64,000 nucleotides of DNA from NCBI RefSeq assembly GCF_024346315.1, contig NZ_JAGQCS010000005.1, positions 186,001 through 250,000 on the forward strand, given 5' to 3'. The stretch comes from Cyanobium sp. ATX 6F1 (GTDB lineage: Bacteria; Cyanobacteriota; Cyanobacteriia; PCC-6307; Cyanobiaceae). The position numbers were made by a program, and so were the translations under genes. Shown here one piece after another: positions 50,688 to 59,570 of this stretch (positions within the stretch are counted from its first letter, which is position 1; each line of letters begins with the position of its first letter). The notes beneath the pieces were generated by a model. It was given only the letters and a program-made list of their open reading frames with translations, had not been told where the DNA came from and did no database searches.

Positions 50688-51796
50688 CAGGCCGCCTCCG
50701 GCCAGCCCAGGTGCTCCCGGCCCTTGGCGGTCACCACCCGGCCGCGGGGGGTGCGCTGCAGAAAGCCCAGTTGCAGCAGGAACGGCTCCACCACCGCCTC
50801 CAGGGTGGCGGGGTCCTCGCCCAGGCCCGCCGCCAGGGTGTCGATGCCGACGGGGCCACCGCCATAACCCTCCAACAGCAACACCATCAAACGGCGATCG
50901 CTGGCGTCGAGGCCCCGTTCATCCACCCGGTGCAGGCTGAGGGCCTCGCCCACCAGCTCGGCGCTGATGGTGCCGTGGCCACCCACGCTGGCCACATCGC
51001 GTACGCGGCGCAGCAGCCTGTTGGCGATCCGGGGCGTGCCGCGGCAGCGCCGGGCCACCTCCAGGGCCGCCAAGGGCTCCAGATGCAGCTTCAGCAGGCC
51101 CGCCGCCCGTTCCACGATCGCCTGGAGGTCGGGCAGGTCGTAGAACTCCAGCCGCTGCACCAGCCCGAAGCGATCGCGCAGGGGTGAACTGAGCGAACCG
51201 GCGCGGGTGGTGGCGCCCACCAGGGTGAAGGGGGCGATCGGCAGGCTGCGGGTGCGCGCCGAAGCGCCCATGCCCACGGTGAGATCGAGCCTGAAATCCT
51301 CCATCGCCGGATACAGCAGTTCCTCGGCCACCCGGTTGAGCCGGTGGATCTCGTCGATGAACAGCAGCTCGTGGGGCTGCAGGTTCACCAGCAGACCGAC
51401 GATGTCGCGGGGGCGCTCCAGGGCCGGCGCGCTGGTGATGCGGCAGCGCACCCCGAGCTCCTCGGCCAGTACCAGGGCCATGGTGGTCTTGCCGAGGCCG
51501 GGGGGGCCGTAGAGCAGCACGTGATCGAGCGCCTCGCCCCGGTGGCGGGTGGCCTCGATGGCGATGCCCAGCACCTGCTTGAGCTCCCGCTGGCCGATGT
51601 AGTCCGCCAGGCGACGGGGGCGCAGGGTGTCTTCACGCAGCACAGGGGCGTCGGGGGCGCTCTCCTCCGCCAGGCTTTCGGGATCCACCAGCCGCGGCCG
51701 GGACCCCAGCGAGTCCCCCGCCGACGCCGCCGGCTTGCGCTTGGAGCGCCCGGCGGCGTCAGCGCCCCGTCCGGCCCCTGAGGAAACGATCGCCAT
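50687..51796 (-). CDS. ruvB: Holliday junction helicase RuvB
   Basis: 369 aa from the ATG at 51796. AAA+ motor that drives branch migration with RuvA. A poorly conserved basic leader of about 50 residues precedes [19 protein letters not shown]. Walker A is [13 protein letters not shown], Walker [13 protein letters not shown], sensor [22 protein letters not shown] with the arginine finger, and the winged helix carries [19 protein letters not shown]. It starts 51 bases from the divergent smpB. Confidence 0.96.
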   Translation of the reverse strand: MAIVSSGAGRGADAAGRSKRKPAASAGDSLGSRPRLVDPESLAEESAPDAPVLREDTLRPRRLADYIGQRELKQVLGIAIEATRHRGEALDHVLLYGPPGLGKTTMALVLAEELGVRCRITSAPALERPRDIVGLLVNLQPHELLFIDEIHRLNRVAEELLYPAMEDFRLDLTVGMGASARTRSLPIAPFTLVGATTRAGSLSSPLRDRFGLVQRLEFYDLPDLQAIVERAAGLLKLHLEPLAALEVARRCRGTPRIANRLLRRVRDVASVGGHGTISAELVGEALSLHRVDERGLDASDRRLMVLLLEGYGGGPVGIDTLAAGLGEDPATLEAVVEPFLLQLGFLQRTPRGRVVTAKGREHLGWPEAA

Positions 51797-51847
51797 GGGG
51801 CGAGGGTACCGGCCCCTGCCTAGGGTCGGGAGATTCCAGGGACGGTG

Positions 51848-52345
51848 ATGGCGAAGGGCGGAGGCAAGAAAACCGCCAAGTCCGCACGGGACGCCGCCAA
51901 CAAGCTGCTGGCGGACAACCGCTTCGCCCGCCACCAGTACGAGATCCTCGACACGCTCGAAACCGGCGTGGAGCTGCTGGGCACGGAGGTGAAATCGATC
52001 CGCGCCGGCAAGGCCAACCTGCGGGATGGCTTCTGCCTGATCAGGAACGGCGAACTGCAGCTGCACAACGTGCATATCTCCCCCCACAGCCACGCCGGCG
52101 CCTACTTCAACCACGAGCCGCTGCGGGTGCGCAAACTGCTGGCCCACCGACGTGAGATCGACAAGTTCCGCGTCGCCCTCGATCAGAAGGGGCTCACCCT
52201 GGTGCCGCTCAACCTCCACCTCAAGGGCTCCTGGATCAAGCTCACCATTGGCCTGGCCAAGGGGCGCAAGCTCCACGACAAGCGCCAGGATGAAAAACGC
52301 AAGCAGGACGCCAAGGAGACCCGCGCCGCGATCGCCCGGATCTGA
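51848..52345 (+). CDS. smpB: SsrA-binding protein SmpB
   Basis: 165 aa. Binds tmRNA and delivers it to stalled ribosomes. Landmarks: [50 protein letters not shown], and the C-terminal basic tail [20 protein letters not shown]. The ATG at 51848 is preceded by an in-frame GTG. It converges on the kinase gene with nine bases between. Confidence 0.96.
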   Translation: MAKGGGKKTAKSARDAANKLLADNRFARHQYEILDTLETGVELLGTEVKSIRAGKANLRDGFCLIRNGELQLHNVHISPHSHAGAYFNHEPLRVRKLLAHRREIDKFRVALDQKGLTLVPLNLHLKGSWIKLTIGLAKGRKLHDKRQDEKRKQDAKETRAAIARI

Positions 52346-52354
52346 TCGGAGCGC

Positions 52355-54376
52355 TCAGTTCGCCTTGGGCTCGGCGCCGGGCACCGGCGGCGGCGGGGTG
52401 GGCCCCGCGGGCGCCGATGGAGTGGGCTCGGGCGTCGGGGCGGGGGTGGGCGTGCTGGGGGCCGGATCGGTGGGCGTGGGCTCCCCTGGGGTGGTCGGGG
52501 TGGTGGGCGTCACCGGCGGGGCAGGATCCACGCGCAGCGACAGGGTGATCAGGGCCGGTGCCACGCCCTCATTGGTGATCAGCAGCTGCACCGGCGCGCT
52601 GGTGATCCTGTCGAGGCTGATCACCCGCAGGGGCCCCTTGGCCTCCAACAGGGCGCCGTCGGCAGCGAACACGCTCATCTGCATCAGCGGCGAACCGTTG
52701 ACCCCCAGCACCAGCCGGGAGCCGGGGCCGATCTGGATCGGGAACAGGCGGGCACCCCCGGCCTCCACCTGGGCCGAGAGCACCCGGGTCTGACCGAGCT
52801 GGGTCTGGATCTGCTCGATCTGCACGTTGGCCAGGCTCTTCTGGGCCGCCGCATACCAGAGCTGGCGGAAGGGCTCCGGGGGGATGTCCTCACCGGAGCG
52901 GCCGGGCAGCAAGTTCTGGGCTGAGCCCGACACCAGCTGGCGCAGCACCGCCGGGCTCAGCCCCTGGGCCCCCAGGCGGGTCTGCTGGCTCTGCCAGTCG
53001 CCGGCACTGAAGCTGCCCAGGCGCCGGCGCAACTCCGGGGGCAGCTGTTCCACCCGCGCCAGCCACTCTTCGGCCAGCTCGTTCCAGACCTTGCGCAGGG
53101 GCGCGTCCTCGAGCGAATCACTGGGCAGGCGGCCGCCCCGTTCGGGGAACTGGGCCAGCAGGCTGGCGTCCACCAGCTTGAGGAACCAGGCCCGATCGAT
53201 CTGGAGCGCCCGTAAGCGATTAAGAAGCTGCTGGCGCTGGTCCACCTCCGCCGGCGGCAGGCTGGCGGGCAGCTGCAGGGAGGCGGCCGGATCGGGGGTG
53301 GGGGCCTTGCCGCGGCTGAGCAGCAACCAGCCCAGGGCGGTGCCCACCACCGCCGAGAGCACCAGGGCAATCACCACCGGCCAGAGCCGGCCTTCGGCCT
53401 CCTCCTCCTTCTGCTCCTGGCGGCTGCGGGGAGCAGGCTCGACGCTCGCGGCCACGGCGGGCCGCAGGGGGGGAAGCTCCGGCTCAGGCGACGTCGATGG
53501 CGCTTCCACTGGCGGAGTGGGCGGGGCGCTCTGGGGCACCAGCACCACGGTGCGGTCGGCCCGGGCCACGGGCCCGGTGCTCTCGGGCATGGGCAGTTGC
53601 TGCAGGGCCTGCAGGGCCGCCGCCGCCGAGGCGAAGCGCTCGGAGGGCTCGCTCGCCAGCAGGCGCGTCAGGGCCTCCCGAAAGCCCGGCTCGGGCTCCA
53701 ATCCAGCGGGCAACCGCCAGGCCAGGGTGACCGGATCGAGCAGCTCGGCGGGCTCCTGGCCACTGAGCAACACCAGCGCCACCACCCCCAGGCTGTAGAG
53801 GTCCATCCAGGGCTGGGCCGGCTCCCCACGCACCAGCTCCGGCGGCGCGTAGCCGGGGGTGGCCCCCAGCAGACCGGCTGACTGGGCGGCGGTGGCCGCC
53901 ACCCCCCGCACCAGGCCGAAATCCAGCAGCACCGGCAGACCGTCGCGATCCCGCCGCAGCAGGTTGGCGGGGGTCAGATCGCCATGGAGCAGCTGCTGGC
54001 TGTGGAGCACCGCCAGCACTGGCAACAGCTGGCGCAGCAGCAACAGCACCTCTCCGGAGCCGAACACCAGCTGGCGCTCGCGGCGGGCCTCCAGCAGCTC
54101 CTGGTAGGTGGGACCGCCCTGCCACTCCCGCACCAGCCAAAGGCTGGCGCCGTCCTGGATGACACCACCGAACCGGGGCACCTGCGGGTGGAGCACCCCT
54201 TGAAGGCGGCCCCAGAGCTCACGAAAACGCTGTTGATCCTGGCCCGGGGCCAGCTGGCGCAACACCATCGGCGCCTCGCCGGCCAGCTGGTCGCTGGCCC
54301 GCCACAGCACCCCCTGGGCACTGCGGCTGAGCTGCTCCTCCAGCAGGTAGCGATCGCCGATCAATGCGCCGCTCAT
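52355..54376 (-). CDS. serine/threonine protein kinase-like protein, degenerate active site
   Basis: 673 aa from the ATG at 54376, which overlaps the cysteine synthase stop (ATGA). Residues 10-250 form a protein kinase domain; the catalytic loop is HGDLTPANLL (H131-L140), and DFG is intact (152-154), followed by a GATPGYAPPE activation segment. The beta-3 ATP lysine is replaced by arginine (R40, MVLRQL), and the catalytic-loop lysine is T135. These changes suggest weak or no kinase activity. A membrane helix at about 331-353 links to an extracytoplasmic domain and a long proline/threonine-rich C-terminal tail (from about residue 610). Confidence 0.8.
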   Translation of the reverse strand: MSGALIGDRYLLEEQLSRSAQGVLWRASDQLAGEAPMVLRQLAPGQDQQRFRELWGRLQGVLHPQVPRFGGVIQDGASLWLVREWQGGPTYQELLEARRERQLVFGSGEVLLLLRQLLPVLAVLHSQQLLHGDLTPANLLRRDRDGLPVLLDFGLVRGVAATAAQSAGLLGATPGYAPPELVRGEPAQPWMDLYSLGVVALVLLSGQEPAELLDPVTLAWRLPAGLEPEPGFREALTRLLASEPSERFASAAAALQALQQLPMPESTGPVARADRTVVLVPQSAPPTPPVEAPSTSPEPELPPLRPAVAASVEPAPRSRQEQKEEEAEGRLWPVVIALVLSAVVGTALGWLLLSRGKAPTPDPAASLQLPASLPPAEVDQRQQLLNRLRALQIDRAWFLKLVDASLLAQFPERGGRLPSDSLEDAPLRKVWNELAEEWLARVEQLPPELRRRLGSFSAGDWQSQQTRLGAQGLSPAVLRQLVSGSAQNLLPGRSGEDIPPEPFRQLWYAAAQKSLANVQIEQIQTQLGQTRVLSAQVEAGGARLFPIQIGPGSRLVLGVNGSPLMQMSVFAADGALLEAKGPLRVISLDRITSAPVQLLITNEGVAPALITLSLRVDPAPPVTPTTPTTPGEPTPTDPAPSTPTPAPTPEPTPSAPAGPTPPPPVPGAEPKAN

Positions 54377-55359
54377 GAGCCGCGCCGGGGCTGGCTGAGC
54401 CCCTTGCTGGCCAGCCATTCGCCGTCGTAGAGGCGGGAGCGGTAGCGGTCGCCGCTGTCGCAGAGCACGGTCACCACCGTGTGACCGGGCCCGAGACGCC
54501 GGGCCGTCTCCACCGCGGCGGCCACGTTGATGCCCACCGATCCGCCCATGAACAGTCCCTCACGCCAGAGCAACTGGTAGATCGTGTCGAGGGCACTCTG
54601 GTCGTCAATGCGCACGGCGTCATCCACCGGTGCCCCCTCCAGGTTGGCGGTGACCCGGCTGTTGCCGATGCCCTCGGTGATCGAGCTGCCCTCGAGCGTC
54701 AGTTCGCCGCTGGTGGCCCAGCTGTAGAGGGCACTGCCGTGGGGATCGGCGATCACGCAGCGCACCCGGGGGTTGCGTTCCTTCAGAAACAGCGCCACCC
54801 CGGCATAGGTGCCGCCGGTGCCGGTGGCGGCCACCCAGGCATCCACCTGGCCGCCGGTCTGCTCCCAGATTTCCGGGCCGGTGGAGTTGTAGTGGGCGCG
54901 CCGGTTGGCGAGGTTGTCGAACTGATTGGCCCAGATCGCCCCGGGGGTTTCAGCGGCGATCCGGCCGGAGAGGCGCACGTAGTTGTTGGGGTCGCGGTAG
55001 GGCACCGCGGGCACGGTGCGCACCTCCGCCCCCAGGCTGCGCAGCAGGCCGATTTTCTCCGCTGACTGGGTGTCGGGGATCACGATCAGGCTGCGGTAGC
55101 CGCGGGCATTGCAGAGGTGGGCCAGGCCGATGCCGGTGTTGCCGGCGGTGCCCTCCACCACGGTGCCGCCGGGCTGGAGCTCACCGCTGGCCTCCGCCTC
55201 CAGCAGGATTCCGAGCGCGGCCCGGTCCTTGACGGAACCGCCGGGGTTCATGAACTCCGCCTTGCCCAGAATCTCGCAGCCGGTGAGCTCGCTGAGGGCC
55301 TGGAGCCGGATCAGGGGCGTATGGCCGACCGCACCCACGAATCCCTGGGTAATGCCCAT
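54373..55359 (-). CDS. cysM: cysteine synthase family PLP enzyme
   Basis: 328 aa. PLP fold type II. The cofactor lysine is in NPGGSVKDRAALGIL (near residue 44). The substrate loop is VEGTAGNTGIGLAHLCNARG, the phosphate loop GTGGTYAGVALF, and the pyridine-nitrogen serine region VLCDSGDRY. It makes cysteine from O-acetylserine and sulfide or a similar donor; the CysK/CysM/CBS-like subtype cannot be fixed by eye. It is coupled to the kinase-like gene and divergent from egtB. Confidence 0.85.
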   Translation of the reverse strand: MGITQGFVGAVGHTPLIRLQALSELTGCEILGKAEFMNPGGSVKDRAALGILLEAEASGELQPGGTVVEGTAGNTGIGLAHLCNARGYRSLIVIPDTQSAEKIGLLRSLGAEVRTVPAVPYRDPNNYVRLSGRIAAETPGAIWANQFDNLANRRAHYNSTGPEIWEQTGGQVDAWVAATGTGGTYAGVALFLKERNPRVRCVIADPHGSALYSWATSGELTLEGSSITEGIGNSRVTANLEGAPVDDAVRIDDQSALDTIYQLLWREGLFMGGSVGINVAAAVETARRLGPGHTVVTVLCDSGDRYRSRLYDGEWLASKGLSQPRRGS

Positions 55360-55456
55360 GGCGCCGGCCGTGCTCCTGCAGAAGATGTGGGGCGATCGTA
55401 GGTGCCACGCCGCGCCCGTTTGGCCCGATTAACCTCGCTCCAGTCACGCTGCCCCG

Positions 55457-56713
55457 GTGGAGAGTCCCCCCGACACCGCGGCGCTGGCCCACCGGCTGGG
55501 GAGCATCCGCCGCCAGAGCGAAGCCCTGATCGCCGGGCTCCAACCCGAGGACCTCTGCCTGCAGGGCATGGCGGACGCCAGTCCGCCCAAATGGCACCTG
55601 GGCCACACCGGCTGGTTCTTCGAGACGTTCCTGCTGGCAACGGAGCTGCCGGAGCACGAACCGGCCGACAGCCGCTGGGGCTACCTGTTCAACTCCTATT
55701 ACGACACGGTCGGCGAGCGGCTGGCGCGGCCCCTGCGGGGTCTGCTCACCCGTCCGACGATCGCCGAGGTGCTGGCCTGGCGTCAGCGGGTGGACGCCAG
55801 CCTGGTGCTGCTGATCGAGCGGCTCGATCAACGCCCCCCCGCCCAGCGCAGCGCCCCGCTGGCCCTGCTGGAGCTGGGTCTTCAGCACGAACAACAGCAC
55901 CAGGAACTGCTGCTGATGGACCTGTTGGACGGGTTCGCCCGCAACCCGCTCGAACCCGCCTATCGCAGCGGCCCCGATGGTCCCGAAGCCGGCTATGCCA
56001 ACGGCCCTGGAGCCAGCGAATGCGCCACCGCCGATGGGGGCTGGCGGGCCCATCCCGGCGGGCTGGTGGCGATCGGCCATCCGGGTGAGGAGGCCGCGGG
56101 CTTCCATTTCGACAACGAGACCCCCCGCCACCGCCACTGGCTCGAGCCCTTCGCCATCGGCGGACGACTGGTCAGCAACGGCGACTACGCCGCCTTCATC
56201 GCCGACGGGGGCTACCGGCGCCCGGAACTCTGGATGAGCGAAGGCTGGGCCCTGGCCACCGAGCGGGGCTGGCAGGCCCCCCGCTACTGGCGTGGCAGCG
56301 GCGGCGCCCAGGGCTGGGAGTGGGAGTTCACCCTCGCCGGCCGCCGTCCCCTGCGGCCACAGGCACCGGTGCGCCACCTGAGCTGGTTCGAAGCCGAGGC
56401 CTACGCCCGCTGGGCCGGCGCCCGCCTGGCGACGGAAGCCGAATGGGAGATCGCCGCCGCAGCGGGCCTGCTGGCGGACATCGGGCAGCTCTGGGAATGG
56501 AGCGCGAGCCCCTACCGCCCCTACCCCGGCTTCCTGCCCGCCGCCGGCGCCGTGGGCGAGTACAACGGCAAGTTCATGAGCTCCCAATTCGTGCTCAGGG
56601 GCCACTCCTTCCTCACCCCGGCGGGCCACGGCCGGCTCACCTACCGCAACTTCTTCCCCCCCGGCAGCCGCTGGATGGCCAGCGGCCTGCGCCTGGCGAG
56701 GAACGCTGGATGA
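55457..56713 (+). CDS. egtB: ergothioneine biosynthesis protein EgtB-like
   Basis: 418 aa from a GTG at 55457. The N-terminal DinB-like domain holds the iron site histidines: WHLGHTGWFFETF and LELGLQHEQQHQELLLMDLL. The C-terminal formylglycine-generating-enzyme-like domain runs from about residue 190 (GGLVAIGHPGEEAAGFHFDNE) to FMSSQFVLRGHSFLTPAGHG and YRNFFPPGSRWMASGLRLA. EgtB joins hercynine with a thiol donor as a sulfoxide. The stop overlaps the egtD start as ATGA. Confidence 0.9.
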   Translation: MESPPDTAALAHRLGSIRRQSEALIAGLQPEDLCLQGMADASPPKWHLGHTGWFFETFLLATELPEHEPADSRWGYLFNSYYDTVGERLARPLRGLLTRPTIAEVLAWRQRVDASLVLLIERLDQRPPAQRSAPLALLELGLQHEQQHQELLLMDLLDGFARNPLEPAYRSGPDGPEAGYANGPGASECATADGGWRAHPGGLVAIGHPGEEAAGFHFDNETPRHRHWLEPFAIGGRLVSNGDYAAFIADGGYRRPELWMSEGWALATERGWQAPRYWRGSGGAQGWEWEFTLAGRRPLRPQAPVRHLSWFEAEAYARWAGARLATEAEWEIAAAAGLLADIGQLWEWSASPYRPYPGFLPAAGAVGEYNGKFMSSQFVLRGHSFLTPAGHGRLTYRNFFPPGSRWMASGLRLARNAG

Positions 56714-57717
56714 CTTCGGCGCTGCTGGAGCCGGAGCTGCTCGACCTGCACCCCGCCGCCGCCGACATGGAGCGGCTGGTGCGCGAAGGTCTGCGCCGCA
56801 GTCCCAGGCAGCTGCCGGCCTGGTTCCTCTACGACGAGGAGGGCTCCCGCCTGTTCGAGGCGATCTGCTGCCAGCCGGAGTACACCCTCACCGCCACCGA
56901 GACCGCCCTGCTGGAGGCCCGGGCGCCGGCCATGGCCGCGGCCATGGGCTCGGGGGTGCTGGTGGAGTTCGGCGCCGGCAGCGCCCGCAAAGTGAGTCCG
57001 CTGCTGCGGGCCCTGGACGGGCCGGCCTACGTGGCGCTCGACATCAGCGCCGCCCACCTGCGCTCGGCCTGCCGGGATCTACAGGGCCGCCATCCCGGCG
57101 TGCCCGTGCTGGGCATCTGCTGCGACTACACCAGCCTCGAGCGCCTGCCGGACCACCCGCTGCTGGAGCGGCGAAACAGGCTGGGCTTCTTCCCGGGCAG
57201 CTCCCTGGGCAACTTCAACCGTGCGGAGGCCCTGGGGCTGCTGCGGCAATTCGCCCGGCTGCTGGGCCCGGGCAGTCAGCTGCTGATCGGCATCGACCAG
57301 CCCAAGAGCGAGCGGCGGCTGGAGGCGGCCTATGACGACCGCGCCGGCGTGTCGGCCGCCTTCGCCCTCAACCTGCTGCGCCGGCTCAACCGGGATCTGG
57401 GCGGCGACTTCGACCCCTCGGCCTTCCGCTACCGGGCCCGCTGGCAACCGCAGCAGCAGCGGATCGAGATGGCCCTGGTGAGCGAGCGGGATCAATGGGT
57501 GAGCGTGGCCGGCGAACGCTGGCACTTCGCCGGCGGCGAGCCCCTGATCACCGAACACAGCGTCAAGTACGACCCCGCCAGGTTCCTGGCCCTGGCGGAG
57601 CAGGCCGGCTGGCGGGCCAGGGAACGCTGGAGCGATCCAGCCGGCGACCTCAGTGTTCATCTTCTGGGGCAGGCAGACTCGTCAGCAACGGAACCCCAGC
57701 TCGATGAGCAGAGATGA
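56710..57717 (+). CDS. egtD: histidine N-methyltransferase EgtD
   Basis: 335 aa. Transfers three methyl groups from S-adenosylmethionine to histidine to make hercynine. Signature: PAWFLYDEEGSRLFEAICCQPEYTLTATE (split: PAWFLYDEEGSRLFEAICCQ and PEYTLTATE), VEFGAGSARKVSPLL, FFPGSSLGNFNRAEALGLL. It follows egtB with a four-base overlap, the standard order for this pathway. No egtA or egtC homologue is in the window, in line with cyanobacterial pathways that bypass gamma-glutamylcysteine. Confidence 0.92.
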   Translation: MTSALLEPELLDLHPAAADMERLVREGLRRSPRQLPAWFLYDEEGSRLFEAICCQPEYTLTATETALLEARAPAMAAAMGSGVLVEFGAGSARKVSPLLRALDGPAYVALDISAAHLRSACRDLQGRHPGVPVLGICCDYTSLERLPDHPLLERRNRLGFFPGSSLGNFNRAEALGLLRQFARLLGPGSQLLIGIDQPKSERRLEAAYDDRAGVSAAFALNLLRRLNRDLGGDFDPSAFRYRARWQPQQQRIEMALVSERDQWVSVAGERWHFAGGEPLITEHSVKYDPARFLALAEQAGWRARERWSDPAGDLSVHLLGQADSSATEPQLDEQR

Positions 57718-57952
57718 CCAACGGCGCGCTGTGCGCCTGGTGCGCGAGGGCCTGATCGAGCAGCTCGAAGCGCTCTACGGGGAGGCCTTCGACCGCATCA
57801 GCACCCAGGACCTGGGCGAAGGGGCGATCGCCCGGCTCACCCAGTTGCTGCTGCGCTCCCGCGAAGGGGCGATCACGCCGCTGCAGGAGGAGATCGAGGC
57901 CCCCTTGATCACCAGCGCTCCGGGCCAACCCCGGGATGGGCAAACGCCGTGA
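57704..57952 (+). CDS. small conserved protein linked to hercynine metabolism
   Basis: 82 aa from the ATG at 57704, overlapping egtD by 14 bases. Helical and polar (VRLVREGLIEQLEALYGEAF; ISTQDLGEGAIARLTQLLL), without known catalytic motifs. Size and place fit the small cyanobacterial protein family named for hercynine metabolism (the TIGR04375 type, as I recall it); the match is by size and location only. Confidence 0.6.
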   Translation: MSRDDQRRAVRLVREGLIEQLEALYGEAFDRISTQDLGEGAIARLTQLLLRSREGAITPLQEEIEAPLITSAPGQPRDGQTP

Positions 57953-58467
57953 GCGCCAGTTGGTTCGAGCAACTTGAAGCCCGGCTCGAGCAGCAGTTGG
58001 AGGCCTTCCTGCGCTCCAACCCCCAGCAGCAGTCGCTGTTCGATCAAGAGGAGTTGCAGGAGCGCGAACGGCGCCTGCACCGGCGGGAGCTTCAGCTGCA
58101 GCAGCAGGCCATTGAGCAGCGCAACCAGCTGCTCGACCTGGCCAAGGAGATCTCCACCTGGCAGCAGCGGGTGGAGCGGGCCCGGAGCGCCGATGCCAGC
58201 GCCCTGGCCCAGCGGGCCCAGGCCCACGTGGATCAGCTGATGGGCCAGGGCCGCGACCGCTGGAAGGCCCTGGCGCAGCTGGGGGAAGACTTCCAGCGGC
58301 TGCAACGGGAACGGGACGAACTGGCCCAACAACCCCGCGGCGCCACCGACGCCCGTGATGGGTCGGCGGCAGCACCCAAGGCGGCCGCCGCCGACCTGGA
58401 TTCGGACTGGGCAGCCTTCGAAACCCAGCAGGACCTGGAGCAGCTCAAGCGAAACCGCGGCTCCTGA
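57949..58467 (+). CDS. coiled-coil protein linked to hercynine metabolism
   Basis: 172 aa from a GTG overlapping the preceding stop (GTGA). Nearly all helix: an early amphipathic segment, then a long coiled coil (ELQERERRLHRRELQLQQQA; LLDLAKEISTWQQRVERARS; RERDELAQQPRG). Probably the larger partner of the small protein upstream, the TIGR04376-like family by context. It may scaffold an EgtB/EgtD complex, which is inference. Confidence 0.6.
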   Translation: MSASWFEQLEARLEQQLEAFLRSNPQQQSLFDQEELQERERRLHRRELQLQQQAIEQRNQLLDLAKEISTWQQRVERARSADASALAQRAQAHVDQLMGQGRDRWKALAQLGEDFQRLQRERDELAQQPRGATDARDGSAAAPKAAAADLDSDWAAFETQQDLEQLKRNRGS

Positions 58468-58470
58468 ACC

Positions 58471-59268
58471 ATGGGCTTCCTGCTCTCGAAGCTGCTGCCC
58501 CTGGCGCTCTACCCCCTGGGGCTGGCGCTGCTGTTGCAGCTGGGCGCCCTGGTGGGCCGCCGACGGCGCTGGGCCGGCTGGGTATCAGCCGCGGGCCTTG
58601 CCCTGCTCTGGATCAGCGCCATGCCCTTCACCGCCCGGCAGCTGGTGTGGAGCCTGGAGGAACGCAGCGCCGCCCTCACGCCTGATCCCTTGCCGAAGGC
58701 CGATGCGGTGGTGGTGCTGGGGGGCGGCCTCAGGCCCGCCCTGACGCCGCGCCGGAGCGTGGAGGTGGGGGAGGCGGGCGATCGGCTGCTTATGGGCCTG
58801 CGGCTGATCCGCCAGGGCAAGGCACCGCTGCTGGTGGTGAGCGGCGGCCAGGTGAGCTTCACCGGCAGCGATCCGGCCCCGCCGGAGGCGGTCACGGCCC
58901 GGGCCCTGGCCATCGAGCTGGGGCTCAAGCCCAGTGCCATCGTGGCCAATGCCCGCTCCCGCACCACCGCCGAGGAGGCGCGTGACATCGGCGCGCTGGG
59001 GAAGCGGCGGGGCTGGCGTTCGGTCCTGCTGGTGACCAGCGCCACCCATCTGCCCCGCGCCCTGGCCAGCTTCGAGCGGCTCAGCGGCCTGCGGGTGGTG
59101 CCTGTGGCCTGCGACTTCCAGTTCGCTTCAAGGAACCTCTGGGGCCGACCCACCGCGGGCAGCGTGCTCAAGGACGCTCTGCCGGACGCCGAGGCGCTGT
59201 TCCTCAGCACCGTGGCGCTGAAGGAAGTCCTGGGGTTGGCCAGCTACCGCCTGCTGGGGCGCAGCTGA
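58471..59268 (+). CDS. YdcF/ElyC-family DUF218 protein
   Basis: 265 aa. Two N-terminal hydrophobic helices (LLPLALYPLGLALLLQLGAL; WVSAAGLALLWISAMPF) precede a DUF218 domain: KADAVVVLGGGLRP, LRLIRQGKAPLLVVSGG, ARSRTTAEEARD, and LLVTSATHLPRALASFERL. ElyC-type relatives act in envelope carbohydrate or lipid-carrier metabolism. It begins three bases after the coiled-coil gene and ends four bases before a convergent gene. Confidence 0.75.
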   Translation: MGFLLSKLLPLALYPLGLALLLQLGALVGRRRRWAGWVSAAGLALLWISAMPFTARQLVWSLEERSAALTPDPLPKADAVVVLGGGLRPALTPRRSVEVGEAGDRLLMGLRLIRQGKAPLLVVSGGQVSFTGSDPAPPEAVTARALAIELGLKPSAIVANARSRTTAEEARDIGALGKRRGWRSVLLVTSATHLPRALASFERLSGLRVVPVACDFQFASRNLWGRPTAGSVLKDALPDAEALFLSTVALKEVLGLASYRLLGRS

Positions 59269-59272
59269 GGGC

Positions 59273-59566
59273 TTACTTTTTGGGAACCGGCGGCACCAGG
59301 CTCACGCCCTCGGGCGGCGGGGTGGGATCGGGATCGGCGATCAGCATGTGCTGGAGCACGATCTCGGGGCGCTCACTGTCACGCCAGCGGATCCGATAGG
59401 CCGGCATCTTGGTGCCCCGGCTCGTGGTCTGTTCGACAGGCTCCATCACCCAGCCGCGGCGGGAGCGACCCTGGGGATTGCGCTTGACCACCGCATCCGC
59501 GTGCTTGAAGCGGAAACCTACGCGCTCACCACTCATGGGCCGGTTGAGATTGCCTAGTGAGTCCAT
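59273..59566 (-). CDS. conserved hypothetical protein
   Basis: 97 aa from the ATG at 59566. Basic, beta-rich centre (GERVGFRFKHADAVVKRNPQ; RRGWVMEPVEQTTSRG; PAYRIRWRDS) and a proline-rich C-terminus. It lies four bases downstream of lysS, so probably cotranscribed. No family recognised. An RNA- or nucleic-acid-binding role would fit the charge but is a guess. Confidence 0.5.
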   Translation of the reverse strand: MDSLGNLNRPMSGERVGFRFKHADAVVKRNPQGRSRRGWVMEPVEQTTSRGTKMPAYRIRWRDSERPEIVLQHMLIADPDPTPPPEGVSLVPPVPKK

Positions 59567-59570
59567 TATC

